A stretch of 64,000 bases of DNA. It comes from Thalassoglobus polymorphus. Lineage in GTDB: Bacteria; Planctomycetota; Planctomycetia; Planctomycetales; Planctomycetaceae. The stretch spans positions 1,404,601 to 1,468,600 of the forward strand of contig NZ_CP036267.1 in the NCBI RefSeq assembly GCF_007744255.1, in the 5' to 3' direction. The notes under the pieces were generated by a model. It saw nothing but the letters and a program-made list of their open reading frames with translations, was not told the origin of the DNA and did not search any database. The position numbers and the translations under genes are program-made. Below, in pieces: positions 17,712 to 25,267 of the stretch. Position 1 is the stretch's first letter. Each line of letters starts with the position of its first letter.

Positions 17712-18944
17712 ATGAAACCAATTCAAAAACTTTCAGCCATTGTCATCCTGCTCTGTCTGGGGACACTCACGAGTGTGGCATCTGCTCAGGACTGGACGCG
17801 ATTTCGAGGACCGAACGGAGAGGGCAAAAGTGACCTGCAAGGTCTTCCGACTCAGTGGTCTCAGGATCAGTATGAATGGGTGATCGAACTTCCGGGCAAA
17901 GGGCATTCCTCACCGACTGTTGTGGATAATTTCTTGTTTCTGGCCACCGGCGAAGCGAACGGAAATCGAACGCTGCACTGCTTGAACGCGACCACTGGAA
18001 AAACGATCTGGAAGGATTCAATCAAACTCGAAGCGAATCACCTGCATCGCAAAAACAGCTACGCCTCGGGAACTCCAGCCGTGGGAGATGGTTTTGTGTA
18101 TGTGGCCTTCGCGGATGAACAGCATTACGTGTTGCTGGCCTATAATTTCAAAGGAGAGCGTCAATGGTCACAAGACCTGGGGACATTCACCAGCTCCCAC
18201 GGTCAAGGTGTTTCACCAATTGTGTACGACGGGAAGGTGATTGTTCCTTCGGATCAAGCAGGACCGAGCAAAGTCGTCGCCCTCGATGCCAAAACTGGAG
18301 AGCATGTTTGGACTTCCGAACGGAACTTTCGCAAAGCATCGTACGCCACTCCGATTATCATCAACGTGAATGGTGAGGACCAACTGGTCTGCTTGTGCGG
18401 AGCTTTGGGACTCACAGGACTCGACCCTCAAACCGGCAAGTCACTCTGGCAATCCGGTGAACTCCCGAAACGGACAGTCGCCTCACCGGTTTATGGGGAT
18501 GGGCTGCTCTTCGCTACTTGTGGCTCAGGTGGACGCGGCTCGAACCTTGTGGGCGTCGATCCGGCAGAGCAGGGGGCTGTGAAAAGTGAACGCAAACAAA
18601 ACCTGCCTTACGTTCCAACTCCGATCGTTCACGAAGGACACATCTATCTGTGGAACGATGACGGCATCGTCTGCTGCGTCGACCTCAGTGGAGACTTCTC
18701 TAAGAACGTCTGGCGCGAGCGTGTCGGCGGAACCTATTCCGGGTCGCCAGTCATGATCGATGGAAAGATTTACTGCATCGCCGAAGATGGAGAGATCGCC
18801 GTTATTGATGCCAAGCCCGAATACAAATTCTACGGAAAGAGTCCCCTCGGCGACGAGTCCTACGCCACCCCCACCGTCGCCAACGGAAGGGCCTACTTCC
18901 GTGGCTTCCACACATTGGCCTGCCTGAAAGCCCAAAACGATTAG
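17712..18944 (+). CDS. Exported PQQ-like beta-propeller repeat protein
   Basis: 410 residues from the ATG at 17712 (a GTG at 17685 would add nine residues before the signal). Signal peptide MKPIQKLSAIVILLCLGTLT..SAQ, then DWTRFRGPNGEGKSD, the characteristic start of planctomycete PQQ-binding-like proteins. Repeats include CLNATTGKTIWKDS, ALDAKTGEHVWTSE, GLDPQTGKSLWQSG and VIDAKPEYKFYGKSP. These are outer-membrane-assembly BamB/YfgL-like or quinoprotein-like blades, but no dehydrogenase active site is apparent, so an enzymatic role is not supported. The stop codon TAG is shared with the first bases of the 104-bp repeat copy A. Confidence 0.88.
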   Translation: MKPIQKLSAIVILLCLGTLTSVASAQDWTRFRGPNGEGKSDLQGLPTQWSQDQYEWVIELPGKGHSSPTVVDNFLFLATGEANGNRTLHCLNATTGKTIWKDSIKLEANHLHRKNSYASGTPAVGDGFVYVAFADEQHYVLLAYNFKGERQWSQDLGTFTSSHGQGVSPIVYDGKVIVPSDQAGPSKVVALDAKTGEHVWTSERNFRKASYATPIIINVNGEDQLVCLCGALGLTGLDPQTGKSLWQSGELPKRTVASPVYGDGLLFATCGSGGRGSNLVGVDPAEQGAVKSERKQNLPYVPTPIVHEGHIYLWNDDGIVCCVDLSGDFSKNVWRERVGGTYSGSPVMIDGKIYCIAEDGEIAVIDAKPEYKFYGKSPLGDESYATPTVANGRAYFRGFHTLACLKAQND

Positions 18945-19044
18945 AGCAGTCTGCTCTACCGTGTTCCCGTGAAGAACGCATTTCACTAGAAAAACGCTGT
19001 TCGCCACGAGGCAGATCCTGCAAACCAATTCGAAAGATGCTCTA
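18942..19044 (+). repeat. 104-bp dispersed repeat, copy A
   Basis: Ends are TAGAGCA and TGCTCTA (7-bp inverted). The core holds CGTGAAGAACGCATTTC, CTGTTCGCCACGAGGCAGA and CCAATTCGAAAGATGCTCTA. Its first three bases are the stop codon of the beta-propeller gene. Copies B, C and D lie at 27957, 32139 and 35799 (inverted). Confidence 0.9.
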
Positions 19045-19112
19045 GAATTCTCCTCACCGGTCGTTCATGAAAAAAACTGCCATGTGAGTAGGATGCTCGG
19101 AATAGCCAACGC

Positions 19113-19148
19113 AACGCACCAGATTGGACCTCCAGTCTGGTGCGTTTT
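19113..19148 (+). terminator. Hairpin terminator candidate
   Basis: AACGCACCAGA / TCTGGTGCGTT (11-bp perfect stem, 12-base loop that can itself pair), followed by TT. It lies between the beta-propeller gene and the leftward hypothetical gene and may serve both. Confidence 0.6.
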
Positions 19149-19288
19149 GCAATGGCACGCGCCCCAAGGGACGACTCGGGACTACTGTCGCAAAATACCA
19201 CCGATTACAATACGACCGTTTACTGCGCCTCGAAGAGCAACATAGGTTTCAAAAACTGCTTAGATTGCGCCACTCTGTGCAACGGATG

Positions 19289-19807
19289 TTATCCACCTGC
19301 GGCGACTTCCAACTGCAGAGTCGGCACCGTGGTCGTGCCGTCGCTGGCAACGATAATATAAGGCTGGTTACGGCGCCACTCCGTGCGGTCAAACCGTGAA
19401 TCAGGATCAGGCTCTAGATGATATTGGTAACGTCCAGGAGTCAGGGGGCGGTGCAGAGGAGCCAAGCCTGACTCTTGCGTGACAAAACAATAAAAACCAC
19501 CATCACCGCCGTCCGGTCCGATCAAGGTCATCCCAATAATAGTCCCCTCGACTGGTTCTCCGCTATCAATCGCAACGACCTTTGCTAACGGAGGGCCGGT
19601 GACCTTCGCCTGCTCTTTAACGACACGCTGATAGAACGCAGCTCGATTGATCGCTCGTTGAGTATTGGCCTCTCGATGCTTGAATTGAACGAAGGCGAAG
19701 ATCGAAGCTGCAATCGCCGGCGTCGCGAGTAGTGAAAACAGTCTGATTCGCTTGCGTTGAGTGAAAAGCATCGGTCTCAGCAGGCTCCGGTGACTGGGGA
19801 GGTTCAT
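19289..19807 (-). CDS. Membrane-anchored hypothetical protein
   Basis: 172 residues from the ATG at 19807. A hydrophobic segment FSLLATPAIAASIFAFVQF follows a basic stretch (FTQRKRIRLF), so the protein is an N-terminally anchored or exported protein. The remainder contains AKVVAIDSGEPVEGTIIGMT and PLTPGRYQYHLEPDPDSRFD, which look like a small beta-sandwich (carboxypeptidase regulatory-like). No family is recognised. It lies alone, next to the accessory island. Confidence 0.6.
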   Translation of the reverse strand: MNLPSHRSLLRPMLFTQRKRIRLFSLLATPAIAASIFAFVQFKHREANTQRAINRAAFYQRVVKEQAKVTGPPLAKVVAIDSGEPVEGTIIGMTLIGPDGGDGGFYCFVTQESGLAPLHRPLTPGRYQYHLEPDPDSRFDRTEWRRNQPYIIVASDGTTTVPTLQLEVAAGG

Positions 19808-20151
19808 GTGCACTTCATTGCGGAGAACATGTCATTGCTACGGAATTGAATTCTGTAGAACGCTTTTAGTATCCTGAACGACACATAAATACCTGTCAAT
19901 CCGAAACAGGTTGATGTTTTTCGAACGCTGCGAATTCGCCGAAGCGAATGCATATTCTGATACGGGTGAAGGGCTATGCAATTCTCAGCGATCAAGACTT
20001 GTGTCAAATGAATTGTCGAGCCCATCCCGACCAGAAAAGTGGCTGGGGAGAATCTATATTTTTTGATATTTGAACCCTTAAAGAGACGCAAGCAGATTGC
20101 CCCCAGAGACTCGTCTTCTCAGCCAACGTCGACGGACAACTTTCACGTTGC
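19808..20151. other. Intergenic region at the left edge of the accessory island
   Basis: About 340 bases with no supported gene. It ends at the first GTCAGGC hairpin of the island. Confidence 0.4.
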
Positions 20152-20172
20152 GTCAGGCGAAAAGAGCCTGAC
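20152..20172. repeat. REP-like hairpin, GTCAGGC family, copy 1
   Basis: GTCAGGC-GAAAAGA-GCCTGAC is a perfect 7-bp stem. On the minus strand the surrounding AGTAGGTCAGGCTC resembles GGTAGGTCAGGCT at 23561-23573, and the hairpin resembles the one at 23799-23818. The copies bracket the island. Confidence 0.65.
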
Positions 20173-20303
20173 CTACTTCACTTTTAGGGATAGCAAAGCG
20201 TAAAGGTTGGTCTAACAAGGAGATTGAAATAATCAACAAAAATCGGGCATCATGGGTTAAAGAGCTGGATAAATTAATCGAGAGGTATGGGAATGTATAC
20301 TAG
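20172..20303 (+). pseudogene. C-terminal tail of a lost gene, possibly a toxin
   Basis: A 43-codon frame follows a stop codon inside the GTCAGGC hairpin and has no start. It encodes LLGIAKRKGWSNKEIEII, then NKNRASWVKELDKLIERYGN and VY, ending at the TAG at 20301. The composition is lysine-rich and helical, typical of the tail of a real protein. The next gene starts inside it (overlap of 11-17 bases), the classical layout of a polymorphic-toxin C-terminus with its immunity gene. No catalytic motif is present in the surviving tail, so the toxin idea is an inference. Confidence 0.45.
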
Positions 20304-20556
20304 GATTAAGGTTTTAGAAACAACAATGACTCCAGGACGCGACGAGGTCTTGGCGGTGATAGAACTTGAAGAAGGAGAATTACACTCAACTTGTAACAAA
20401 TACGTAAGGGTTGATTCAAACGATGTATGGTGTATCACCTCTGTTAGTACTTCTTCTCCTGGTTTATCATTAAGTCGTTTTCTTGTAGCATTACAACCAG
20501 AAGGCAACTCGGAATCCAAAATACACAAAGGAGATTGTCTTGAGCAAGGTGGGTGA
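20287..20556 (+). CDS. Small hypothetical protein, immunity-like by position
   Basis: 89 residues from the ATG at 20287 or 87 from the ATG at 20293; GAGAGG precedes. Sequence features: YTRIKVLETTMTPGRDEVLA, VIELEEGELHSTC, NDVWCITSVSTSSPG. The fold appears alpha/beta, acidic and cytoplasmic, without a signal peptide. It overlaps the tail of a truncated upstream frame, which suggests translational coupling, and stands just outside the IS element. No family is recognised; an immunity role is inferred from layout only. Confidence 0.6.
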   Translation: MGMYTRIKVLETTMTPGRDEVLAVIELEEGELHSTCNKYVRVDSNDVWCITSVSTSSPGLSLSRFLVALQPEGNSESKIHKGDCLEQGG

Positions 20557-20559
20557 GAG

Positions 20560-20603
20560 CGGGGTGGCTTCATTGAATGAGTGAAATATGAGAGTGCCAC
20601 GAC
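20560..20603 (+). repeat. ~47-bp repeat flanking the island, left copy
   Basis: It aligns with 23623-23670: both have GGGTTGG/GGGGTGG, then TTGAAT(A/G)A(A/G)TGAAATA, then TGGCACGAC/TGCCACGAC. The two copies stand on either side of the IS/RAYT nest and the second immunity-like gene. Confidence 0.5.
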
Positions 20604-20834
20604 TGTGCAGGGAAAGTAGGGTCCGCTGTCAGGTTGTGAATAAATGGCTGGTTTGCGATTTTCTGGACTTCTGCAATGCTATTTTTCAGAAGTCTGATTC
20701 TAATTTTCTACGTCTATGATTTTTTCGCTTTCGTGATCTCCTCAGAGTTCAGTTCGTTGCGGGCCGAAGTCTCTTTGTTTCAGGTCTCTGCTTGCTAACT
20801 TGAGTTGAGCAAGTCACAACTCAATCTTTCTTTG

Positions 20835-21080
20835 TTAGCTGAATTTCGCTTGCAGCTGACCTTTCAAATCGAGAGTTCGTTGAAAGTTGTGTACCAGTGC
20901 ATGCAGCAAACTCACTGCTTTGGCTTTCAGTAATCCGCGAACTCCAAATTGATGCAACCCTCGATTGCGACAACCTGCATTCGGGAATTCCGCCGTCGCT
21001 GTCCGTTGACGATAAATCTCTTGTGCCGCTTCGGTCCCCATGCGTGCTCGCCACTGTTTCACTTCTTCGCTGTCTCCTTT
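20835..21080 (-). pseudogene. IS1182-family transposase, C-terminal fragment
   Basis: Minus-strand frame KGDSEEVKQWRARMGTEAAQ, then EIYRQRTATAEFPNAGCRN and RGLHQFGVRGLLKAKAVSLL, is the conserved C-terminus of IS1182 transposases, including the last acidic-box region. It is separated from its N-terminal part (21682-22725) by the inserted RAYT unit. Roughly 20 residues of the usual proline-rich junction are missing, so the insertion was accompanied by loss of sequence. Confidence 0.85.
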
Positions 21081-21083
21081 AAT

Positions 21084-21728
21084 AGGGAAAGTAGGGTCCG
21101 CTGTGCGGACCGTTTATTCGCCGACGTCTTTGATGGATTTCATCGAAATCGGAGATTGCTCACCACATCCCCAATTCTTCGGATAAACGCCTTTGGCACC
21201 CCATTTGTGAAACGAGGAATGTGACCAGTGGCTCGGGCATTTCACGTAACCATGTTTGACTGGATTCCAATGGATGTAGTCGAAGTGAGCTTCATAATCA
21301 TTTTCGTCTTCAATGGTATGTTCCCAGAACTTCCGTTGCCAAACACCACGGCGTCGATTTCGTTTTTTTGAAACAGATGTGAATTGTTCTTGACCGCCAT
21401 TCGCCAAGTACACTTTCGTGAACTCCTTCTTGATCCAGCCCCAACGTTTTGAATAGTCATCGTCACCGGGAGGCAATGTCCAGATCGCGTGTAAATGGTC
21501 CGGGAGGAGCACGATCGCATTGATTTCAAAAGGCCAGCGCGTCACTGCTTCACGAATGATGCTTCCAAGTTGAACAACGTGATCGTTGTTCGAGAAAATG
21601 GGAGCATTGAGTTCGGTTTTCACCGTGAAGAAGTACGTCCCGCCTGGAACATGTGAACGTCGATAATTGGGCATCAACGAATCATATCAACTCCAAAATG
21701 GTCCGCACAGCGGACCCTACTGTCCCTG
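21084..21728. mobile_element. RAYT unit: REP-associated tyrosine transposase between inverted REP hairpins
   Basis: The left REP (21084-21111) contains AGTAGGGTCCGCTGTGCGGACC-type sequence whose GGTCCGC/GCGGACC arms form a hairpin with a TGT loop. The right REP (21700-21728) is its inverted counterpart (GGTCCGCACAGCGGACC, then CTACTGTCCCTG). The transposase gene fills the space. This is the standard layout of a RAYT with its cognate REP pair. Confidence 0.88.
21114..21674 (-). CDS. REP-associated tyrosine transposase (Y1/HUH, IS200-like)
   Basis: 186 residues from the ATG at 21674. N-terminus MPNYRRSHVPGGTYFFTVKT is diagnostic of RAYTs. The HUH-type metal motif is LLPDHLHAIWTLP (His-x-His, about residues 59-61). 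WQRKFWEHTIEDENDYEAHF and DYIHWNPVKHGYVK carry the rest of the Y1 core and the conserved HWNP box; the nucleophile Tyr should be in ENDYEAHFDYIHWNP. It acts on single-stranded REP hairpins; RAYTs usually do not move autonomously. The frame is intact with no stop or frameshift, so it may be active. Confidence 0.92.
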   Translation of the reverse strand: MPNYRRSHVPGGTYFFTVKTELNAPIFSNNDHVVQLGSIIREAVTRWPFEINAIVLLPDHLHAIWTLPPGDDDYSKRWGWIKKEFTKVYLANGGQEQFTSVSKKRNRRRGVWQRKFWEHTIEDENDYEAHFDYIHWNPVKHGYVKCPSHWSHSSFHKWGAKGVYPKNWGCGEQSPISMKSIKDVGE

Positions 21729-22725
21729 CTTGTTCCAGTGCAGTGATGTCAGCCAGACTGACAAAGCCGCCATCAGCCAGATACTCTGCTGGACGTTGAT
21801 CGTAACGCTCTTGAATCTGATCGACCATGTGCTGCATCTGGCCTCCATCTGTTCCCGCGTTGACGACATCGACTCCCACGATCACCAGAGAATCGGTCGT
21901 TGTTGCAAACTGAACATTGTACGCTGGTCGAAAGCCACCGTCGCCCATCTTCATCTTGCGAGCTTCGGGGTCTGTCGTTGATGCACGAGCATTTTCGCTG
22001 GAACCTTTCTTGCGGCGTTCCATTTTCGGAACCAGTTTCTCATGCTCAGCGAGTGCTGCTTCCAGTCGTTCTTTTCGTTCACGAGCAGCCCGTTCCCGAG
22101 CCGCTTTCACACGACGGTCTTCGGTTCCCGGTTCTGATTCCGCTTCGTTTTGCAGCTCTTCCAAATGTGTTTCGGCTGTTTGCAAGCATTCTTCCAGCGT
22201 TGGCTTGCGACGAAAGGAATCACTCCCAGCAGAGGCGCGGACACGCATGCCATCTTGGGCCACGCGTGTCAGTTCCACGAGCCCCTGATGCAACAACGTC
22301 GCCACACTTTGAGTCAGTAAGTCTTCGAGGAACACCAGGTTCTGGACACGGAAGTCAGCGAACGTGTGATAGTTCACCGAGACCCCGCCCAGAATCCACA
22401 TGTAGGCGATGTGCTCTTTGCAAAGCCGGTCTAACCGTCGTGCTGAACCAACACCTTCAATCGTCGCCAACAACCAGACGGCGAGTAACAGTTGAGGATC
22501 GATCGGATTTCGACCAGGACCGGCCTCATGAGTTTTAATGGTCTCGTAAAGTTTAGAAACATCCAATGATTCAATATACGCCCAGACCAGGCGAGCTGTG
22601 TGTTCTTGCGGTAAGAGCTGATCGAGTGAAAACGCCTGCCACTGGATCTGCCGCCGCTCCGCCCGTTGAACTCGAACCCCAGACTGACCACTCATTTGCA
22701 CACCTTCCATGAAAACAAAATTCAT
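21682..22725 (-). pseudogene. IS1182-family transposase, N-terminal part, interrupted
   Basis: Frame from the ATG at 22725 with the DUF772 N-terminal domain (FSLDQLLPQEHTARLVWAYI; GRNPIDPQLLLAVWLLATIE; VNYHTFADFR) and a charged coiled region. The DDE core follows, including DGGFRPAYNVQFATTTDSLV and AEYLADGGFVSLADITALEQ. After ALEQA the frame runs into the RAYT right REP and stops after 16 foreign residues. The remaining domain lies at 20835-21080. The interrupted protein lacks the last catalytic region and should be inactive. Confidence 0.9.
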
Positions 22726-22846
22726 ATGAGCAAGTGTAATAAATAAAAATCAGCAGCCAATCAAAAATTCACAACCTGACAGCGGACCCTACTGTCCCTG
22801 ACAGCGGACCCTACTGTCCCTATTATTGAAGTTTTGGAGTACAGTA

Positions 22847-23536
22847 ATGAATATGGAACGCACGAACTTTCCACACTGCTCTTTGGTGTACCCTGGTGTA
22901 ATGCTAGGGACAGTTGCGCATGCTGTAGCTGTTGCTCGATACCCTAGCCTTTCCCATGAACAGTCTTGGGATGGGGGGAATTATTGCATCCAAGATAGCG
23001 ATGGTTCTAGGGGGACCATTTCTTTCGACCGAAGCACATTTGTTGCTGCATTTTTCTCTGAAGAAAGTGAGCGGAATCCATTTGTCCGTGGTAGTCAATG
23101 CCATGTTGAAGATTATCTGGCAGGACTCTCTGGTGAAATAAAGTCTCTTGCGTATAACGAAGCGTTCCAATATCTACTACAAGATTGGGATGGAGGATCG
23201 CAGCCAATCGTGACCAGTGTTTTTTGGGGAGATAGTAAATCTGACTATATTCAGGCGTCAGAGAATTGGGATTCTGTTTACAGGAATGGTGCGTATTTAA
23301 TAGAAAAACAATTGTCCCCATTTGACAAGGCGCTTTACCTTTGGGCTGACTATTTTCAATTCTCTAGAAAAGAACTGGTTCTTGTTCAATCAATTTATCA
23401 GCAAAAAATGAAAGTTGGTGATTCAGATCTCCATCTTTCGCACTCGGAGGTGAATGCACTGCGTGCAATGGCTATTAACGAAGATAGTTTGAATGAGTGC
23501 GAAGAGTCATTTTCAGAAATTAACATTTCACTCTAA
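22847..23536 (+). CDS. Orphan hypothetical protein, immunity-like
   Basis: 229 residues from the ATG at 22847, chosen for GGAG seven bases upstream. N-terminus MNMERTNFPHCSLVYPGVML; then HAVAVARYPSLSHEQSWDGG, NYCIQDSDGSRGTISF and SAFF-like segments, and a helical C-terminus (SHSEVNALRAMAINEDSLNE). Soluble, no signal peptide. The 'HxxSWDGxNYxxxDSxGxxGTI' pattern reminds me of unclassified bacterial immunity-type proteins, but I cannot name a family. Its start is only 25 bases from the REP repeat at the IS edge, so its native promoter has probably been displaced. AT content is higher than in neighbouring genes. Confidence 0.6.
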   Translation: MNMERTNFPHCSLVYPGVMLGTVAHAVAVARYPSLSHEQSWDGGNYCIQDSDGSRGTISFDRSTFVAAFFSEESERNPFVRGSQCHVEDYLAGLSGEIKSLAYNEAFQYLLQDWDGGSQPIVTSVFWGDSKSDYIQASENWDSVYRNGAYLIEKQLSPFDKALYLWADYFQFSRKELVLVQSIYQQKMKVGDSDLHLSHSEVNALRAMAINEDSLNECEESFSEINISL

Positions 23537-23950
23537 CATCACTCTAGCCATAGGTAGCAAGGTAGGTCAGGCTGTGCTCAGGGCTTTCGTTTTGTTGAAG
23601 AGAGCGGGTTTTGTGATCTGCGGCGGGTTGGCCCGGTTGAATAAATGAAATACGGGACAGGTGGCACGACCCAGACTGTAGCGGAGCGGAAGAATGGGCG
23701 TGGCGATCCCGGAGTTGAGCTTGGCAAGAAATGGAACTCCCCTGAACGAATCAAGCTCCCGTCTGCCTTTCTCAACCAACAGAGTTCAGTAGAGGTCGGT
23801 CAGGCCCTTTTTGCCTGATGGGACGTGGAGTTTGACGTGCCGTGTTTCGAGTCTCACTGCATGTGAAACCAGCCAAGTGTATCAGGTGAAGGACTTGACC
23901 TGCAGCTTGCTTTCGCTTCTCGAAATGATAAATGATGAGATGTCCACGGT
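23537..23950. other. Right flank of the accessory island, repeat-rich
   Basis: 414 bases without a supported gene. It holds GGTAGGTCAGGCT (23561-23573), a 47-bp repeat (23623-23670) matching 20560-20603, and a GTCAGGC hairpin (23799-23818). The minus-strand frame here (VPFLAKLNSGIATPILPLRY, GRATCPVFHLF) reads through these repeats and is likely not a gene. Confidence 0.5.
23799..23818. repeat. REP-like hairpin, GTCAGGC family, copy 2
   Basis: GTCAGGC-CCTTTTT-GCCTGA(T). The flanking GGGACGTGGAGTTTG aligns with CGCAACGTGAAAGTTG beside copy 1 (reverse strand). It marks the right boundary of the island. Confidence 0.6.
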
Positions 23951-24643
23951 TTACGAATCGTGTTCCAGTCGTTTCAGTGCCTGGAGCAGTGGGCAGGTTT
24001 GAGCGTCGATATCTTCGCCCCGGCGGTATTTTTGAAGCAGGGTTCGCGACTGTTCAGCGAGCATGCGTCGAGTCTCGCGCCTTTTTCCTTTGATGCGGGC
24101 AATCTTCATCTCGTCATAGGCAGTCGTTTGATGTCGCAGCCAGGCAATCACGGCCGACTCCGCTCGCTTCTCGATCGGGATTCGCTGAGTTCGTGCAACA
24201 GTTCCTGAACCGACGGGCGTCGCGTGGAGTGTGACCGCTTCAGCGAGTTGGGACGCAATTTTTTCGTAACGGGCGTTGAAGTTCAAGAAACTTAAGACCG
24301 CGCCGGCAAAGTCTTCGACGTACTTCGCCTGATTCTTTTCTCGTCGCTTCGCACTCGCTTGCTGCCGCTTGGCATAGGCATCGGTTGAGCGTTCCGCTTC
24401 AAGATCGCGCTTGATGGTCTCGATGCGCTTTGCGTCAGCCCAAACACCAAGTGAAAAAGTTCGTCGGCCTTTTTTCTCTTTGACCGTCCATGTCGGTCCG
24501 GAAGCCTTTACTCGCCGCGTTAACCCGGCATCTCCCGGTGGCAACAAATCCCAATCATCGGGAACCGTCAACACCAGCCCATCCTGAGTCCTCACAGTCC
24601 GCTCTTGTGGCCCCGGTGCAACATTTCGACTTTGGTCAGGCAT
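23951..24643 (-). CDS. DUF2293 domain protein
   Basis: 230 residues. N-terminus MPDQSRNVAPGPQERTVRTQ, then a basic alpha-helical middle (AYAKRQQASAKRREKNQAKY). The C-terminal DUF2293 core is ESAVIAWLRHQTTAYDEMKI, then ARIKGKRRETRRMLAEQSRT. The family is of unknown function, cytoplasmic, and found in bacteria and fungi; its basic core suggests nucleic-acid contact (inference). It is transcribed toward the island. Confidence 0.75.
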   Translation of the reverse strand: MPDQSRNVAPGPQERTVRTQDGLVLTVPDDWDLLPPGDAGLTRRVKASGPTWTVKEKKGRRTFSLGVWADAKRIETIKRDLEAERSTDAYAKRQQASAKRREKNQAKYVEDFAGAVLSFLNFNARYEKIASQLAEAVTLHATPVGSGTVARTQRIPIEKRAESAVIAWLRHQTTAYDEMKIARIKGKRRETRRMLAEQSRTLLQKYRRGEDIDAQTCPLLQALKRLEHDS

Positions 24644-24807
24644 CGTCTCAACTATTCATTCAGCTCAATCGGTCACATCACATTTCACATTGCAGAACTT
24701 GAGAACCGAGAGGTTCACGAACGCTCTGTCGTCGGTCACGTGCAATCCGACCGCGAGAAATTCCCTGTCTCCTCCACGGCTCCGCACAGATTGGCGCGGT
24801 TAATAAA

Positions 24808-24881
24808 TACCCCCGGCGGGATTCGAACCCACGACCTTTGGTTTAGGAAACCAACGCTCTATCCTGCTGAGCTACGAGGGC
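24808..24881 (-). tRNA. tRNA-Arg (anticodon CCT)
   Basis: Read on the minus strand: acceptor GCCCTCG pairs with CGGGGGT; D-arm AGCTCAGCAGGATAGAGC; anticodon stem TTGGT/ACCAA around loop TTCCTAA, so the anticodon is CCT; T-arm GTGGGTTCGAATCCCGC. The discriminator base is A, and CCA is not encoded. 74 nt. tRNA genes are frequent integration sites, and the accessory island ends about 0.85 kb to the left, but no duplicated tRNA 3' end was found in the window. Confidence 0.95.
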
Positions 24882-25267
24882 TGGGTGGTTTTTGTTGGAA
24901 GGAGATCCTCTGATTGGACTCTGCTCGGAGAGGAGTCTACTCGATTCGTCCCGAATCGCAAAATCCCAGCGTCTGTTTTTCATTCAGATCGAAATTTCTC
25001 TAACACGTATCCTGTTCAAGAGCGAATTCTCAGGGAAATCCTGACTGATGAACAAGTCGCTTGCTTCAGATTTCAGGCATTGTAAGGTGAGATTTGTGTT
25101 CAGCGTTCTGGAGTTCAGTTTCTCTGGAGTATTTCTCATGCTTGTCGTGTCCATGTGTGCCTGTGAAGGTAACTTTCATGGCTGCAGAAATTGCTCGCTA
25201 CGAGGTTGAACGCGAACATCAACTCGAAAATGCAATTGAACATGAACAATATCAAAAGGAAGCGATT
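24882..25267. other. Intergenic region between tRNA-Arg and the Fae-like gene
   Basis: About 390 bases. The open frame continues 5' of the chosen Fae-like start (ATG at 25178 possible), but those residues (AAEIARYEVEREHQLENA) are not part of the family domain. No other gene is seen. Confidence 0.4.

Larger units (their letters stand above)
20608..22821. mobile_element. IS1182-family element bracketed by inverted REP halves
   Basis: 12-bp perfect inverted ends CAGGTTGTGAAT (20630-20641) and ATTCACAACCTG (22767-22778) enclose a disrupted IS1182-type transposase. Directly outside both ends are inverted copies of a 22-base REP half containing AGTAGGGTCCGCTGT: 20608-20629 on the left, and a tandem pair at 22779-22800 and 22801-22821 on the right. 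Removing the nested RAYT unit leaves about 1.5 kb, a normal size for the family. The REP halves may be part of the IS end or the target into which it jumped. No obvious target-site duplication can be separated from the repeats. Confidence 0.85.

Noticed and set aside
18525..19028. Leftward frame over the beta-propeller gene end
   Set aside because: Its carboxy part is shadow of the beta-propeller gene and its amino part is repeat copy A; the same peptide (EHLSNWFAGSASWRTAF-like) appears at every repeat copy, so it is repeat sequence.
23567..23779. Leftward frame VPFLAKLNSGIATPILPLRY...
   Set aside because: It runs through the repeats flanking the island and has no start signal or family; treated as repeat-derived.
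24808..24881. tRNA-Arg as integration site of the island
   Set aside because: No duplicated tRNA 3' end or integrase was found within the window, so integration there is not supported.
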